Below are positions 30,949-39,387 of a stretch of DNA of 64,000 bases, one piece after another. The stretch lies in NCBI RefSeq assembly GCF_001708935.1, contig NZ_MASI01000008.1, positions 62,001 through 126,000 on the forward strand. The letters are read 5' to 3'. The position numbers were made by a program, and so were the translations under genes. The number at the start of each line of letters is the position of its first letter. Position 1 is the stretch's first letter. The DNA comes from Methyloligella halotolerans (lineage in GTDB: Bacteria; Pseudomonadota; Alphaproteobacteria; Rhizobiales; Methyloligellaceae). A model generated the notes under the pieces. It searched no databases, was not told where the DNA came from, and saw nothing but the letters and a program-made list of their open reading frames with translations.

Positions 30949-31890
30949 CTACGCCGTGCCTGCAGGCTCAACTGCGCTCCCAGTCCGGTCGCCGACCAGC
31001 TTGGCGATTTCGCCCCGCACCCATTGGTGGCACTCGTCCCGGTCATAGCTGGAATGCCACAGAAGCCGCACGGGAAGGCCGACCGGATCGAGAGGCTGGG
31101 CGATCCGGATGAGCGCGAACTGCTTTTCCAGAATTTGCGCCAGCGCCGTCGGCACAGTCAGGAGTGCATCGCTGTTCAACGCGAGTAGCAGGCCCACAAG
31201 GACCGAGGATACCTTTTCCGGCGGCGCCAGGAGCCGGCCGGACTCCGCAAATTTCCGGGCCAGAAGATCGTAGGCGGGAAGCGCGTTGACCGCGACATGG
31301 GTTGCCCGGGCGAAGTCCTCCGCGCTGGGCCGCTTGCCCCCCAGCGGATGTCCCGGTCGCCCGAGCACCACGAGATGATCGTCGAACAGCTTGGACGAAC
31401 GGATGTCGGGGGCCGGAATCGAGGTGGATTCGAGGTCGACTGCGAAATGGCACCGGCTGTTCCGCAAGGCCTCGATGGAGTCCTCGCCGCTTCCCGCCAT
31501 CCAGCCGACGCGCACATTCGGTGCGGCCTCCCCCAGATGCCGGCGCAGCGGTTGCACCATGATCAGTTCGCCGGCTTCCGAGGCCGCGACGAAGAAGTCC
31601 CGGTCCGCAAGGGTGGGGTCGAACGGTTTGTCCTGGCGGAGCAGGCTCTCCATGCCCGCAAGGATCACGTGCACCGTCGGCGCGAGCTCCTGCGCCTTCG
31701 CGGTCGGCACGAGGCGCTGGCCGGCCCGGACGAACAGCTCGTCGGAGAAGATCTCCCGGAGCTTCGCGAGGGCATGGCTGACGGCGGACGCGCTGCGCCC
31801 GAGGCGCTCGGCAGCGCGCGTGACGCTCGCGTCGGTCAGGAGGGCATCGAGGATAACGAGGAGATTGGCGTCAACTTCACGAAGATGCAT
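30949..31890 (-). CDS. LysR-family transcriptional regulator
   Basis: A 313-residue LysR-type regulator. The N-terminal winged helix reads LREVDANLLVILDALLTDA and SVTRAAERLGRSASAVSHAL, followed by the LRPF-type FVRAGQRLVPTAKAQELAP linker helix and a two-lobed effector domain to about 300. The start is ATG 31890; a TTG three codons upstream is unlikely. It lies upstream of and parallel to the macroglobulin gene (130 bases), so it may control that operon, or an unlinked target, since the effector cannot be guessed. The 31925-31932 octamer catgcatg upstream is a candidate operator. Confidence 0.92.
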   Translation of the reverse strand: MHLREVDANLLVILDALLTDASVTRAAERLGRSASAVSHALAKLREIFSDELFVRAGQRLVPTAKAQELAPTVHVILAGMESLLRQDKPFDPTLADRDFFVAASEAGELIMVQPLRRHLGEAAPNVRVGWMAGSGEDSIEALRNSRCHFAVDLESTSIPAPDIRSSKLFDDHLVVLGRPGHPLGGKRPSAEDFARATHVAVNALPAYDLLARKFAESGRLLAPPEKVSSVLVGLLLALNSDALLTVPTALAQILEKQFALIRIAQPLDPVGLPVRLLWHSSYDRDECHQWVRGEIAKLVGDRTGSAVEPAGTA

Positions 31891-31933
31891 GGGGTGCAAT
31901 AATTCATCTGAAAAGGTTTCACTTCATGCATGT

Positions 31934-32107
31934 TAATCGCTGGGCTAGGGTCCTGACAAGGCTGACGGGTATCCCAGCCCTGACGCCCCGAAGCGCCCAT
32001 GACTAGCCCCGCCCAATGGGGCGAGTCCTTCGCTTCCTCATCTCAACCGTGCGGCGGTCCGCTTGCTTCCCAGCAGCGGACCGCTAGCGGTTTTGGGGCC
32101 GCTTTTT
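31934..32107 (+). ncRNA. Possible small RNA or attenuator ahead of the AsmA gene
   Basis: In the 371-base gap between divergent LysR and AsmA genes, the plus strand holds several stems: gctggg/cccagc (about 31940-31978), gactagcccc/ggggcgagtc (about 32001-32028), gcggtccgct/agcggaccgc (32054-32063 and 32075-32084), and finally agcgg/ccgct followed by ttttt (32086-32107). No plus-strand gene precedes it, so the terminator must end either a short independent RNA or an attenuated leader of the AsmA gene 155 bases on. No known RNA family was recognised. The rest of the gap (32108-32261) shows nothing. Confidence 0.4.
32054..32107 (+). terminator. Rho-independent terminator, strong GC stem then short stem and T run
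   Basis: A perfect 10-pair stem, gcggtccgct/agcggaccgc, is followed two bases later by agcgg...ccgct and ttttt. The strand and T run show it acts on plus-strand transcription, although no annotated gene lies upstream on that strand. Confidence 0.7.
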
Positions 32108-32261
32108 CTGTGATGAAAACCCGTGAAATACCGCAAGGCTGCCGCCCTCGGGGCGCCTGCCATGAGCGTCGAGACACGCACACCTATTCTAACCGCAATT
32201 CTTTCGTTAATTTGGCGCTCCCCTTTCAGACATATTCGACGGTGCGCGGCATCGATTCCCC

Positions 32262-34364
32262 ATGAAGCTTTTCCTCAAAATTCTCGGCGGTCTTTTCTCG
32301 GTGATCGTGCTTGTGCTGATCGCCGCCAATATTTTCGTCTCTCCGGAGGCCATCCAGTCCCGCGTGGCCGAACGCATTAAGCAGCAGACCGGACGTGAGC
32401 TCATCGTCAACGGCGAGGCGTCCCTCACGTTCTTGCCCAATCCGGAGATGGTCCTCACCGACACGACCCTGAGGGATCCCGGCACCGATTCCACGGCGAT
32501 CGATCTCCATGTGAGCCGCCTCGAGGTGACCCTCGATCTCTTCGAGCTCATCAGCCAGCGCGTGGATGCGCGCTACGTTCTGTTTGAGAAGCCGTTGATA
32601 ACGGTCCGGCCTGGCAGCGCGCAGACCGCGCCCCAGCAGCGAAGCGAAGGTTCGGTTCCTGAAAAGACGCGCCGGGCATCCCTTCCGGCTCCGCAAGAGC
32701 CACGTTTCGCAAAGGGCTCCATGGCCCTGGCAGCCACCGGCGATGACGATACGAGCGACGTCCGTCTGCGGGAGGTGGAGATTGAAGACGGTACCGTCCG
32801 CATTCTCGACGAGGAAGGCCAGGTGAACCGGGAGATCGAGCACATCAATGCCTCGCTTCAGATGCCCCATATCGACGAGCCGCTTCGCTCCACCGGCGAC
32901 TTCCAGCTGAAGGGCAAGACCCTGAACTACGATCTCACCCTGACGTCGGCGGGGGCGCTCCGAGCGGGACGCCAGGCCGATGTCGCGCTGGTTTTATCGT
33001 CCGACGCATTCAAGGGGCAGTTCGAGGGCGCGGTCGTTCCCGAGCCCGAGCCGAGCGCCAGCGGCGTCTTCAAGGGCACGGCCTCCTCCTTCAAGGACGT
33101 CATCGCCTGGACGCCCGATGGCGGGCAGCCGGCGAAACCGGTTATCCCCGGTGAGATCAGCAGCCAAGTGAAGTGGAGCTTCGCCGGCGCCACCCTATCC
33201 AATCTCGCCTTCCAGCTCGGCGACACCAAGGGGCGGGGCCAGGCGGCGCTTCATCTGGATAGCCCGAAGCCCCATCTTCGCGCCGCACTCGCCATCGAGC
33301 TTTTGAACGTTACGCCCTTCCTGCCTCAGGGCGGAAGTGCCGGCCGTCAAGCTGCTCCGAAGCGTCCGGCGCCGGAGCCGATCGTGAACCAGAGCGGCGG
33401 CCAGCCGAGCGGCGGCGGCAACGCCTTTCCAAACGACTTCCCGGAAACGCCTCCCCAGGACGATCCCGCGGCGGCAATGCAGCCCGGTGCGACCCAGCCC
33501 AAGGAGCCTTCGCCCATCGATGCCGACGTGAACGTGAACGTCCGCCAGACCCGGGTGGATAACATCACCATCGGCCCGAGCGCGCTCTCCTTCGCCTTCC
33601 GCGACGGCGTTCTCACTGCCAATCTCGGCGGCATGCAGCTTTATGGCGGCGAAGGTCGCGGCAAGCTGATCATCGATCAGAACCCGGCCGTGCCGGTCTT
33701 CTCCGCCAATCTCAATCTCGATCGCGTGGACGCGAAGCCGTTCCTCACCGACGCGGCCGAGTTCGATCGGCTCTCCGGCAAGATCAAGGTGATCTTCAAG
33801 CTGAACGGCAAGGGCCAGGAGGCCGAGGCGATCAAATCCTCGCTCACCGGCAACGGCAATATCCTGGTTAGCCAAGGCGCGGTTGAGGGTATCGACATCA
33901 CCGGCATCCTCGCCCAGGTGAATCAGGGCCAGCTTCCCAAGGTAAAGGGCGGCAGCACCAAGTTCGACAGCCTCGGCGGCAGCTTCACCATGCGTAAGGG
34001 CATCGCCCAGACGAACAATTTTCAGCTGGTCAGCCAGTATTTGAAGGTGGGCGCCAAGGGCACGGTGGACATTCCGTCCGGCACCATGGACATCCTCGCC
34101 AATCCCGAGCTCGTCGCAGCGCCGGAAGGCATGGGCGATGCGAAGGATCTCGTCGGCCTGACCATCCCGATCCGGATTCAGGGACCCTTCGAGAATCCCA
34201 CCTATCGGCCCGAGGTCGCCGGACTGTTCAACAATCCCGAGGCGGCCTCGAAGACCATCAACAAGCTGGGCGACGTGATCCAGAAGAAGTTCAAGGACAA
34301 GCCCGTGGGCGATGCTTTGGGCCGCTTCCTAGGAGGCGTGAAGATCCAGGGCGGCAACCAGTAG
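32262..34364 (+). CDS. AsmA-family protein
   Basis: A 700-residue protein anchored by one N-terminal helix (LFLKILGGLFSVIVLVLIAA) with the large periplasmic beta-rich body of the AsmA family, which bridges inner and outer membranes in lipid transport and envelope homeostasis. The N-terminal conserved block is seen in SRVAERIKQQTGRELIVNG and the C-terminal AsmA-like domain at about 425-680 (GKLIIDQNPAVPVFSANLNL to the TSGTMDILANP-like IPSGTMDILANPE). The middle (about 350-420) is a Pro/Gln/Gly-rich linker. It is convergent with the TadE-like pair on the other strand. Confidence 0.9.
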   Translation: MKLFLKILGGLFSVIVLVLIAANIFVSPEAIQSRVAERIKQQTGRELIVNGEASLTFLPNPEMVLTDTTLRDPGTDSTAIDLHVSRLEVTLDLFELISQRVDARYVLFEKPLITVRPGSAQTAPQQRSEGSVPEKTRRASLPAPQEPRFAKGSMALAATGDDDTSDVRLREVEIEDGTVRILDEEGQVNREIEHINASLQMPHIDEPLRSTGDFQLKGKTLNYDLTLTSAGALRAGRQADVALVLSSDAFKGQFEGAVVPEPEPSASGVFKGTASSFKDVIAWTPDGGQPAKPVIPGEISSQVKWSFAGATLSNLAFQLGDTKGRGQAALHLDSPKPHLRAALAIELLNVTPFLPQGGSAGRQAAPKRPAPEPIVNQSGGQPSGGGNAFPNDFPETPPQDDPAAAMQPGATQPKEPSPIDADVNVNVRQTRVDNITIGPSALSFAFRDGVLTANLGGMQLYGGEGRGKLIIDQNPAVPVFSANLNLDRVDAKPFLTDAAEFDRLSGKIKVIFKLNGKGQEAEAIKSSLTGNGNILVSQGAVEGIDITGILAQVNQGQLPKVKGGSTKFDSLGGSFTMRKGIAQTNNFQLVSQYLKVGAKGTVDIPSGTMDILANPELVAAPEGMGDAKDLVGLTIPIRIQGPFENPTYRPEVAGLFNNPEAASKTINKLGDVIQKKFKDKPVGDALGRFLGGVKIQGGNQ

Positions 34365-34384
34365 GCGCCCTCACGGCCTTAGCG

Positions 34385-34963
34385 TCAGCAGCCGTTGTCC
34401 GACTTCACCACCTCGGCCGACCGCCGCGGTCGCGTGTAGAAGGTGCGGGTCATGGTGAACGGCTTGAAGGTGTCCTGTATGCCCAATAGCGGCGTGTACG
34501 CATACTCGACCTCCGCGACAATGACGCTGCTGCCGTTTGTCGTGAGGCCCGTCGGCAGAGCGAAATTGTCGCCGGTGCCGCGAGCCTTGCCGCCGTTGTA
34601 GCCACAGCTCCAGACGACCTTTGGCCGGTTCCTGCTGTCTGCCACCACACTCGTGAGGACGATGTTCAGAGCGTCGGTCGAATAGGGGGCGAGGATGCTG
34701 CCCGCCGCTTCGGTGATGTCTTTCAAGTCATTGCGCGAGACGGTCTTCGCCTGGGCCACAAGGTCGGCCGCGGAATAGGCGACCTGGTCCGTTCGCCGGC
34801 TTGCCGTCAAGGTGTTGCCGATTTCTGCCGCCCCGACATAAAGAGCGAACATCAGCGGGACGATGAGCGCGAACTCGATCGCCGCCGTGCCGCGCACCTC
34901 GCGAAGAACGGTATCGACCTTGCACCGGCAGGTCCCGACAGTTCGCTTAAGCCCTCGTAGCAT
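34385..34963 (-). CDS. TadE-like pilus protein (second of pair)
   Basis: A pseudopilin-like component of the Tad machine. The start is ATG 34963 (MLRGLKRTVGTCRC), set by gggag six bases upstream. The core is VRGTAAIEFALIVPLMFALYVGAAEIGN, the TadE segment with conserved Glu-Phe after the Ala-Ala-Ile, giving one membrane helix near the N-terminus and a periplasmic body of about 130 residues. It has a Cys in each end of the body (WSCGYNGG and DNGC). It follows the first TadE-like gene by ten bases. Confidence 0.85.
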   Translation of the reverse strand: MLRGLKRTVGTCRCKVDTVLREVRGTAAIEFALIVPLMFALYVGAAEIGNTLTASRRTDQVAYSAADLVAQAKTVSRNDLKDITEAAGSILAPYSTDALNIVLTSVVADSRNRPKVVWSCGYNGGKARGTGDNFALPTGLTTNGSSVIVAEVEYAYTPLLGIQDTFKPFTMTRTFYTRPRRSAEVVKSDNGC

Positions 34964-34973
34964 CGAAGCTCCC

Positions 34974-35492
34974 TCAGAACGGTTCATTGCGGAAGGCCGC
35001 TGTGGCCACGAGAAGCCGCTCACTGTTTCCGAAGCCGAACGCGACCGGGAAGTTCTTGAGGATCGGCCATTCGTAGAAGGCGCGGACGACCACCACCTCG
35101 TTTCGCGTGCCCGGGTCGTAGCTGAACTGCTCCTTGAGCTTTCCCTTGTTGTCGAAGGGATCTGTCAGCTGGGCGGCCTGGAAGTTGTCGAAGGTCCGCA
35201 CGTCGAAATGCAAATACTGGCACGAGAGCAGAGGGCCCAGCTCCTCGCACACCCGCTTCCGGAACGCCGCCTCGCCCCATTGCTGGGCTTGCCCCGTCCG
35301 GATGAACCGGCCCGCTTCGGCGACGGTCTGATCCAGCGCGGTATTGCCCGCATAGATGAGCCCGATATCGAACAGGCCGATCAGCAACAGGAGGAACGGC
35401 CCACCGACAATCGCGAACTCGATCGCGGAAGCGCCCTCTCGATTTCTCAGAAAGCCGCGCCGGGGTGTTTTTTTCGACCAAAAAGGCTTCAT
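34974..35492 (-). CDS. TadE-like pilus protein (first of pair)
   Basis: Minor pilin-like protein with REGASAIEFAIVGGPFLLLLIGLFDIG, the TadE core helix with Glu-Phe at the usual place. The start is ATG 35492 (MKPFWSKKTPRRG); TTG 35528 is an alternative. Body residues 60-172 are periplasmic. In other species TadE and TadF are processed by the prepilin peptidase and help pilus assembly. It reads away from TadG, and the two share the A/T-rich region upstream. Confidence 0.85.
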   Translation of the reverse strand: MKPFWSKKTPRRGFLRNREGASAIEFAIVGGPFLLLLIGLFDIGLIYAGNTALDQTVAEAGRFIRTGQAQQWGEAAFRKRVCEELGPLLSCQYLHFDVRTFDNFQAAQLTDPFDNKGKLKEQFSYDPGTRNEVVVVRAFYEWPILKNFPVAFGFGNSERLLVATAAFRNEPF

Positions 35493-35711
35493 TGCTCGCT
35501 TCGGATTTATCCCGTGGAATATGCACAAGAGAAGATAAGTATAGGAAGAGAATTAAGGGGCGATAAACGAGAAAGAAGCAGCTAGAAAAACTATTTAATA
35601 CATTAGAGTAAAATTTTATGAGAATTATAGTCTTTTTTCATCGAGATAAATTACCTGGATTAAGGGGATAGTATCTAAGGTAGGGCCGTCGGATCGCCGC
35701 CTAGAGACTGA
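35493..35711. promoter_or_regulatory. A/T-rich divergent promoter region of tadE-like pair and tadG
   Basis: Strongly A/T-rich against a GC-rich genome. It carries a direct repeat attaagggg at 35552-35560 and 35659-35667, one copy near each divergent start. The composition suggests a site bound by an AT-hook or MucR/H-NS-like silencer, but no protein is identified. Confidence 0.55.
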
Positions 35712-37283
35712 ATGATCGGCGAAAACTGGGTACCCTATATGAACACCAACGCATTGCTCCGCCTCGTGCGGGACTTCGTGAAAGCGCGTGGCGGCAACGT
35801 CGCCATCCTGTTCGGAGTTGCACTGATCCCGATCCTTCTGGCGGTCGGAATCGCGGTCGATTATGGCCGGGCGCTTTCCGTGCGCGATCGGATGAGCGAG
35901 GCGACGGACGCTGCCGCGCTCGCGATCGGCTCGTGGCCGGATCTGACTCAGCCTCAGATGGAAGCCAAGGCTCAGGAATTTTTCGACGCGAACTATCCGA
36001 AGGAAACCTTGGGAACGGCCGGAAAGGTCAAAGTCCGCTTCGACAACGACAACAATATCTTCGTCTCGGTGTCGGGAGAGGTGCCCACGACCTTCATGAA
36101 GCTGGCGAATTTCAAGAAGATGGATGTCGGCGCCGAGACCATGGTCACCAAAGAGGAGCGCAACATCGAACTCGTGCTCGTCCTGGATACCACCGGCTCC
36201 ATGGGCAGCGGCGGCAAGATGGACGCCCTCAAGAGCGCTGCCCGCGAGATGGTGAACACCCTCTTCGACGGTAAAAGTACCTCAGACACGCTGAAGATCG
36301 GCGTCGTTCCGTTCTCGGCTGCCGTCAATGTCGGCGCAAATATGAGCAATTCGCCGTGGCTCGACCGAAGCGGCCAATCCTCAATTGCGATTGAGGACTT
36401 CAACCCCGGCGACAACACGTGGACCCTCTACAGCCAGCTTCGCAACCGCAGCTGGGGTGGGTGCGTGCGCGAGCGCGCCACGCCGTACGAGCTCACCGAT
36501 ACCACCCCCACCAACAGCAATAAGGAAACGCTGTTTGCGCCGTATTTTGCGCCAGACGAGCCGGACTCCGGCGGCTATGTGAACAACTATCTGGCCGATC
36601 AGGTCCCGGAGACCTGCAGAGTCGTCTGGTTCTGGAAGGTCTGCGAGCCTGAGACGACGGATCCCGCGAAGATCCAGCGCATGACCAACAAGTATCAAAA
36701 TGCTTCGGTCGGCGGCAATGCGCCAGGGCCCAATTATCTGTGCCCGCCGAACCCTGTCACCGCGATGACCAATAACAAGAACACGGTGTTGAACGCCATC
36801 AACGCGCTGAACCCTGACGGCAGCACGGTGATACCGGCCGGCCTTCTCTGGGGCTGGCGGGCAATATCGGATAACGCGCCGTTCACCGAGGGCGCTCCTT
36901 ATGATGACGAGACTTGGGTGAAGGCCATCGTGCTCCTGACCGACGGCGAGAATAGCGTCAACGGTGGCAGCAACAGGAATGGTCACAACCATTCCAATTA
37001 CAATGCCTTCGGTTACGCCGCGGAAGGACATCTGGGCAACACGAGTGGCTCAAACGCAGATTCCACTCTCGATCAGAAGACCCTGACGGTTTGCTCGAAC
37101 ATCAAGGACAAGAAGATCAGGCTCTACACCATCGGGTTTCAGGTCAGCGGCAACGTTCAGACCTTGCTGCGGAACTGCGCCACGGAGCCGGATATGGCGT
37201 ACAACTCGCCGAGCAACTCCCAGCTCGCGGGGATCTTTCAGGATATCGCCCAAGGGCTGGGTGAGCTCCGGATCGCGCGGTAG
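35712..37283 (+). CDS. tadG: TadG-like protein with von Willebrand A domain
   Basis: A 523-residue surface or periplasmic Tad component. The N-terminal segment GGNVAILFGVALIPILLAVG is the TadG helix, followed by a vWA domain with the metal-dependent adhesion site DTTGSMGS (159-166) and later NALNPDGSTVIPAGLLWG and IVLLTDGENSV. Asn/Gly/His-rich stretches (about residues 415-450) are unusual. Two possible starts exist: 35712 and the internal ATG 35739 (MNTNALLRLVRD). The protein probably contributes to adhesion by the pilus. A terminator follows at 37318. Confidence 0.88.
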   Translation: MIGENWVPYMNTNALLRLVRDFVKARGGNVAILFGVALIPILLAVGIAVDYGRALSVRDRMSEATDAAALAIGSWPDLTQPQMEAKAQEFFDANYPKETLGTAGKVKVRFDNDNNIFVSVSGEVPTTFMKLANFKKMDVGAETMVTKEERNIELVLVLDTTGSMGSGGKMDALKSAAREMVNTLFDGKSTSDTLKIGVVPFSAAVNVGANMSNSPWLDRSGQSSIAIEDFNPGDNTWTLYSQLRNRSWGGCVRERATPYELTDTTPTNSNKETLFAPYFAPDEPDSGGYVNNYLADQVPETCRVVWFWKVCEPETTDPAKIQRMTNKYQNASVGGNAPGPNYLCPPNPVTAMTNNKNTVLNAINALNPDGSTVIPAGLLWGWRAISDNAPFTEGAPYDDETWVKAIVLLTDGENSVNGGSNRNGHNHSNYNAFGYAAEGHLGNTSGSNADSTLDQKTLTVCSNIKDKKIRLYTIGFQVSGNVQTLLRNCATEPDMAYNSPSNSQLAGIFQDIAQGLGELRIAR

Positions 37284-37317
37284 CGAGCGCTCGCTTAGGC
37301 TGTAAGAGTGTTGAAGA

Positions 37318-37352
37318 CGAAAAGGCCGGAGTACCGCTCCGGCCTTTTGCTT
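37318..37352. terminator. Bidirectional terminator between tadG and the CpaC N-domain gene
   Basis: Stem aaaaggccggag (37320-37331) pairs with ctccggcctttt (37337-37348), with T-rich sequence after it on the plus strand and an A-rich start giving tttt on the minus strand. Confidence 0.88.
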
Positions 37353-37374
37353 TCCGAACGCTCGGCGCGGCGGC

Positions 37375-37890
37375 CTACTGAGCGCCCTGGGGACCGGCAC
37401 TCCCTTGCGCCATGCCTTGCTTCGATCCGATCTGCCCCTGAACGCGCTCGAAGTATTCCTTGGTATCGCCTATCGCCGGCAACGAGGTGCATTTCGGCGC
37501 GCAATAGACAGTCTCGTTGTTATTGGCGCCGCGGTGCACGGTGATCATACCCTTCGAGGGGTCGCTAACGGTCAGATCGCTTTCAAGAATGACCTCCCCT
37601 TTCGCATTCACAACGATCAGGTTGGTCCTGCCGAACGACTTCCCCGTGACCACGAGGAGCTTGGCGTTCTGAACCGAGATATCGGCGATCGAAGGATTGC
37701 CGACGATGATCTCCGCCGCCGATTGATCGAGCTTCAACATTCTCGCCCTGTCGAGGCCGACCTCGATCACACCGCGGTCGACATTGGCGTCAACTTGCGC
37801 ATACGCGGTTCCGGCGCAGCCCAAGGAGAGGGCGCTCAGCGAAATTGCTAGCGCGAGGAAGCGGAGCCGGTAACCGGCCTTATCGATCAT
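37375..37890 (-). CDS. CpaC-type N-domain protein (stand-alone)
   Basis: A 171-residue secreted protein. A signal peptide (MIDKAGYRLRFLALAISLSA to about residue 33, ending YAQ) is followed by a pilus-assembly N-domain (GVIEVGLDRARMLKLDQSAA, IIVGNPSIADI, VTGKSFGRTNLIV), the domain found at the N-terminus of the secretin CpaC/RcpA, but the secretin itself is absent. A Cys pair (YCAPKC) follows near residue 133. The start is set by aaaggat eight bases before ATG 37890. Rhizobiales often carry such a gene divergent from flp; it may stabilise or cap the secretin. Confidence 0.8.
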   Translation of the reverse strand: MIDKAGYRLRFLALAISLSALSLGCAGTAYAQVDANVDRGVIEVGLDRARMLKLDQSAAEIIVGNPSIADISVQNAKLLVVTGKSFGRTNLIVVNAKGEVILESDLTVSDPSKGMITVHRGANNNETVYCAPKCTSLPAIGDTKEYFERVQGQIGSKQGMAQGSAGPQGAQ

Positions 37891-38339
37891 AACGGCGATC
37901 CTTTCGACTTCGATGGTCGGGAAGCCTGGGTCCAAAAGGTGAAGGATTGGCAAATATCCGCACGAGAACGAGACGACGCGCATCGATCTTTCGATCGAAC
38001 GGCCTTGTTGGCAGGTCGGAGCCGGCACCGGGCTTTCACGCCGTGCGAAAAGAATAGACAATATAGAATTTAAGCAAAACCAGCAGGGGAGAAGAAATAA
38101 TCTCGAAAACATCCCTTACCGAGCCCGTGGACTCAAAAACCTAGTCTGATAACAAGGGATTGTGGGCTGCTTGAGGGCGAATACAATTCGTTAACTATAA
38201 GTCCTCGGAATTATTCTTTTGGTTTAACTTGACCGTAACGCGGCAGCTCTATGGTGGCCGCAGTTCGAGCCGCACCGAAGCGATCAACAGTCAGGGGCGG
38301 CGAACTGGGTGCTGTGAAACTGTGAAAGGAACTGTCGAA
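37891..38339. promoter_or_regulatory. Divergent promoter region of CpaC N-domain gene and flp
   Basis: About 450 bases without a gene, A/T-rich in 38040-38230. A candidate CtrA-type site, ttaa-N7-gtaac, lies at 38224-38239, about 100 bases before the flp start (one mismatch to TTAA-N7-TTAAC). No ORF with a ribosome site is seen. Confidence 0.5.
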
Positions 38340-38516
38340 ATGAAGAATCTTGTTGCCCGTTTTGCCAAGGACGAGTCCGGCGCGACCGCCATCGAGTATG
38401 GCCTGATCGCCGCCGGCATCTCCGTCGCCATCGTTGCCATCGTGAATACGCTCGGCGGCAGCCTGAACGGCGTGTTCACCTACATCAATACCGAGCTGCT
38501 CAAGGCCAAGTCTTAA
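38340..38516 (+). CDS. flp: Flp major pilin
   Basis: Major subunit of the Tad (type IVb) pilus. The 58-residue prepilin MKNLVARFAKDESGATAIEY has the leader cut after Gly14, with Glu19 and Tyr20 at positions +5 and +6 of the mature protein, the Flp hallmark. The mature part is one hydrophobic helix (GLIAAGISVAIVAIVNTLGG) and a short tail. The start is fixed by aaagga before ATG 38340. It is followed by a terminator at 38590 and then cpaA, so pilin can be transcribed in excess. Confidence 0.96.
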   Translation: MKNLVARFAKDESGATAIEYGLIAAGISVAIVAIVNTLGGSLNGVFTYINTELLKAKS

Positions 38517-38589
38517 GGACAAGCCTTGAGGCCGAGCATCGAGCCAAGCCTCAAGGTCAACTCCGCTGGGCAGCGGTCCGGACGACTAT

Positions 38590-38627
38590 GGAAGCCGCTC
38601 CTTTAATTGGGAGCGGCTTCTTTTTTA
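38590..38627 (+). terminator. Rho-independent terminator after flp
   Basis: Stem gaagccgctcc (38591-38601) pairs with gggagcggcttc (38609-38620) and is followed by tttttt. It may allow partial read-through to cpaA. Confidence 0.92.
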
Positions 38628-38684
38628 CGGGGCGTACGCAACCCGCCCTCAGCGATTTTCGCGGCACGCTTCTCGAAAGCAAAC

Positions 38685-39206
38685 ATGGAGCCTTCGGACG
38701 TGATCCTGAATTTCCTCATCCTCACGATCTTTCCGGCCTGCATGGCACTTGCCGCCTCGATGGACCTCATCACAATGACGGTGCCGAACCGCATTCCGGT
38801 CGCGCTCGTCATTGGCTTCATCTGCCTCGCACCCCTCGTCGGTCTCACGTTGCCTGAGATCGGTCTCCAGGTTGCGTTCGCAATTGCGGCCCTTGTCATC
38901 GGCTTCGGCATGTTCGCCATGGGTTGGATCGGCGGCGGTGACGCGAAACTGTTTGCCGCAACGGTGCTCTGGCTCAATCCTGCTGCGCTTGTGACCTATA
39001 CGATGCTCTCGGCAATCCTCGGCGGCGCGCTCACGCTCATGCTTCTGATGTACCGTAGCTACCCCCTGCCGGCCTTCCTGATGTCGCAGGACTGGGTCGC
39101 GCGGCTCCACGAGCCCCGCGAAGGCGTGCCCTACGGCATCGCTCTCGCTGCGGGTGGATTGATCGCCTACGCTCAGACCCCCTTCATGATGGCCCTAGCC
39201 GGCTGA
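38685..39206 (+). CDS. cpaA: Prepilin peptidase CpaA/TadV
   Basis: Inner-membrane aspartic peptidase that cuts the Flp leader. The 173-residue protein has about five hydrophobic helices and the two active-site aspartates in ALAASMDLITMTVPNRI and GWIGGGDAKL (GxGD). The start is ATG 38685 (MEPSDVILNFLIL), weak ribosome site. A further upstream ATG lies inside the flp terminator and is unlikely. It is downstream of flp and 180 bases ahead of cpaB. Confidence 0.9.
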   Translation: MEPSDVILNFLILTIFPACMALAASMDLITMTVPNRIPVALVIGFICLAPLVGLTLPEIGLQVAFAIAALVIGFGMFAMGWIGGGDAKLFAATVLWLNPAALVTYTMLSAILGGALTLMLLMYRSYPLPAFLMSQDWVARLHEPREGVPYGIALAAGGLIAYAQTPFMMALAG

Positions 39207-39237
39207 GCAATCTCCCACATCACCGCCGCGTTCCATC

Positions 39238-39271
39238 GGGCGTGCTGCTCCCCTGCAGCACGCCTTTTTTG
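39238..39271 (+). terminator. Rho-independent terminator after cpaA
   Basis: Stem ggcgtgctg (39239-39247) pairs with cagcacgcc (39256-39264) and is followed by tttttt. It separates flp-cpaA from the cpaB operon. Confidence 0.9.
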
Positions 39272-39311
39272 TAGGCGCTTCCGGACCCGCCCGGCCAATT
39301 TGGCACGGGCA

Positions 39312-39326
39312 TTAACCCGCCGTTGA
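39312..39326 (+). promoter_or_regulatory. CtrA-like site upstream of the cpaB operon
   Basis: ttaa-cccgccg-ttga matches TTAA-N7-TTAA with one mismatch and lies 60 bases before the cpaB start, in the only gap that can hold the operon promoter. CtrA control of pilus genes is established in Caulobacter; here it is inferred. Confidence 0.35.
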
Positions 39327-39387
39327 GAATTGACGGCGCAGAGTGGGCACGTTGCGCAACGCCAGGGGGCGTCAGGAGTCCACTCGA

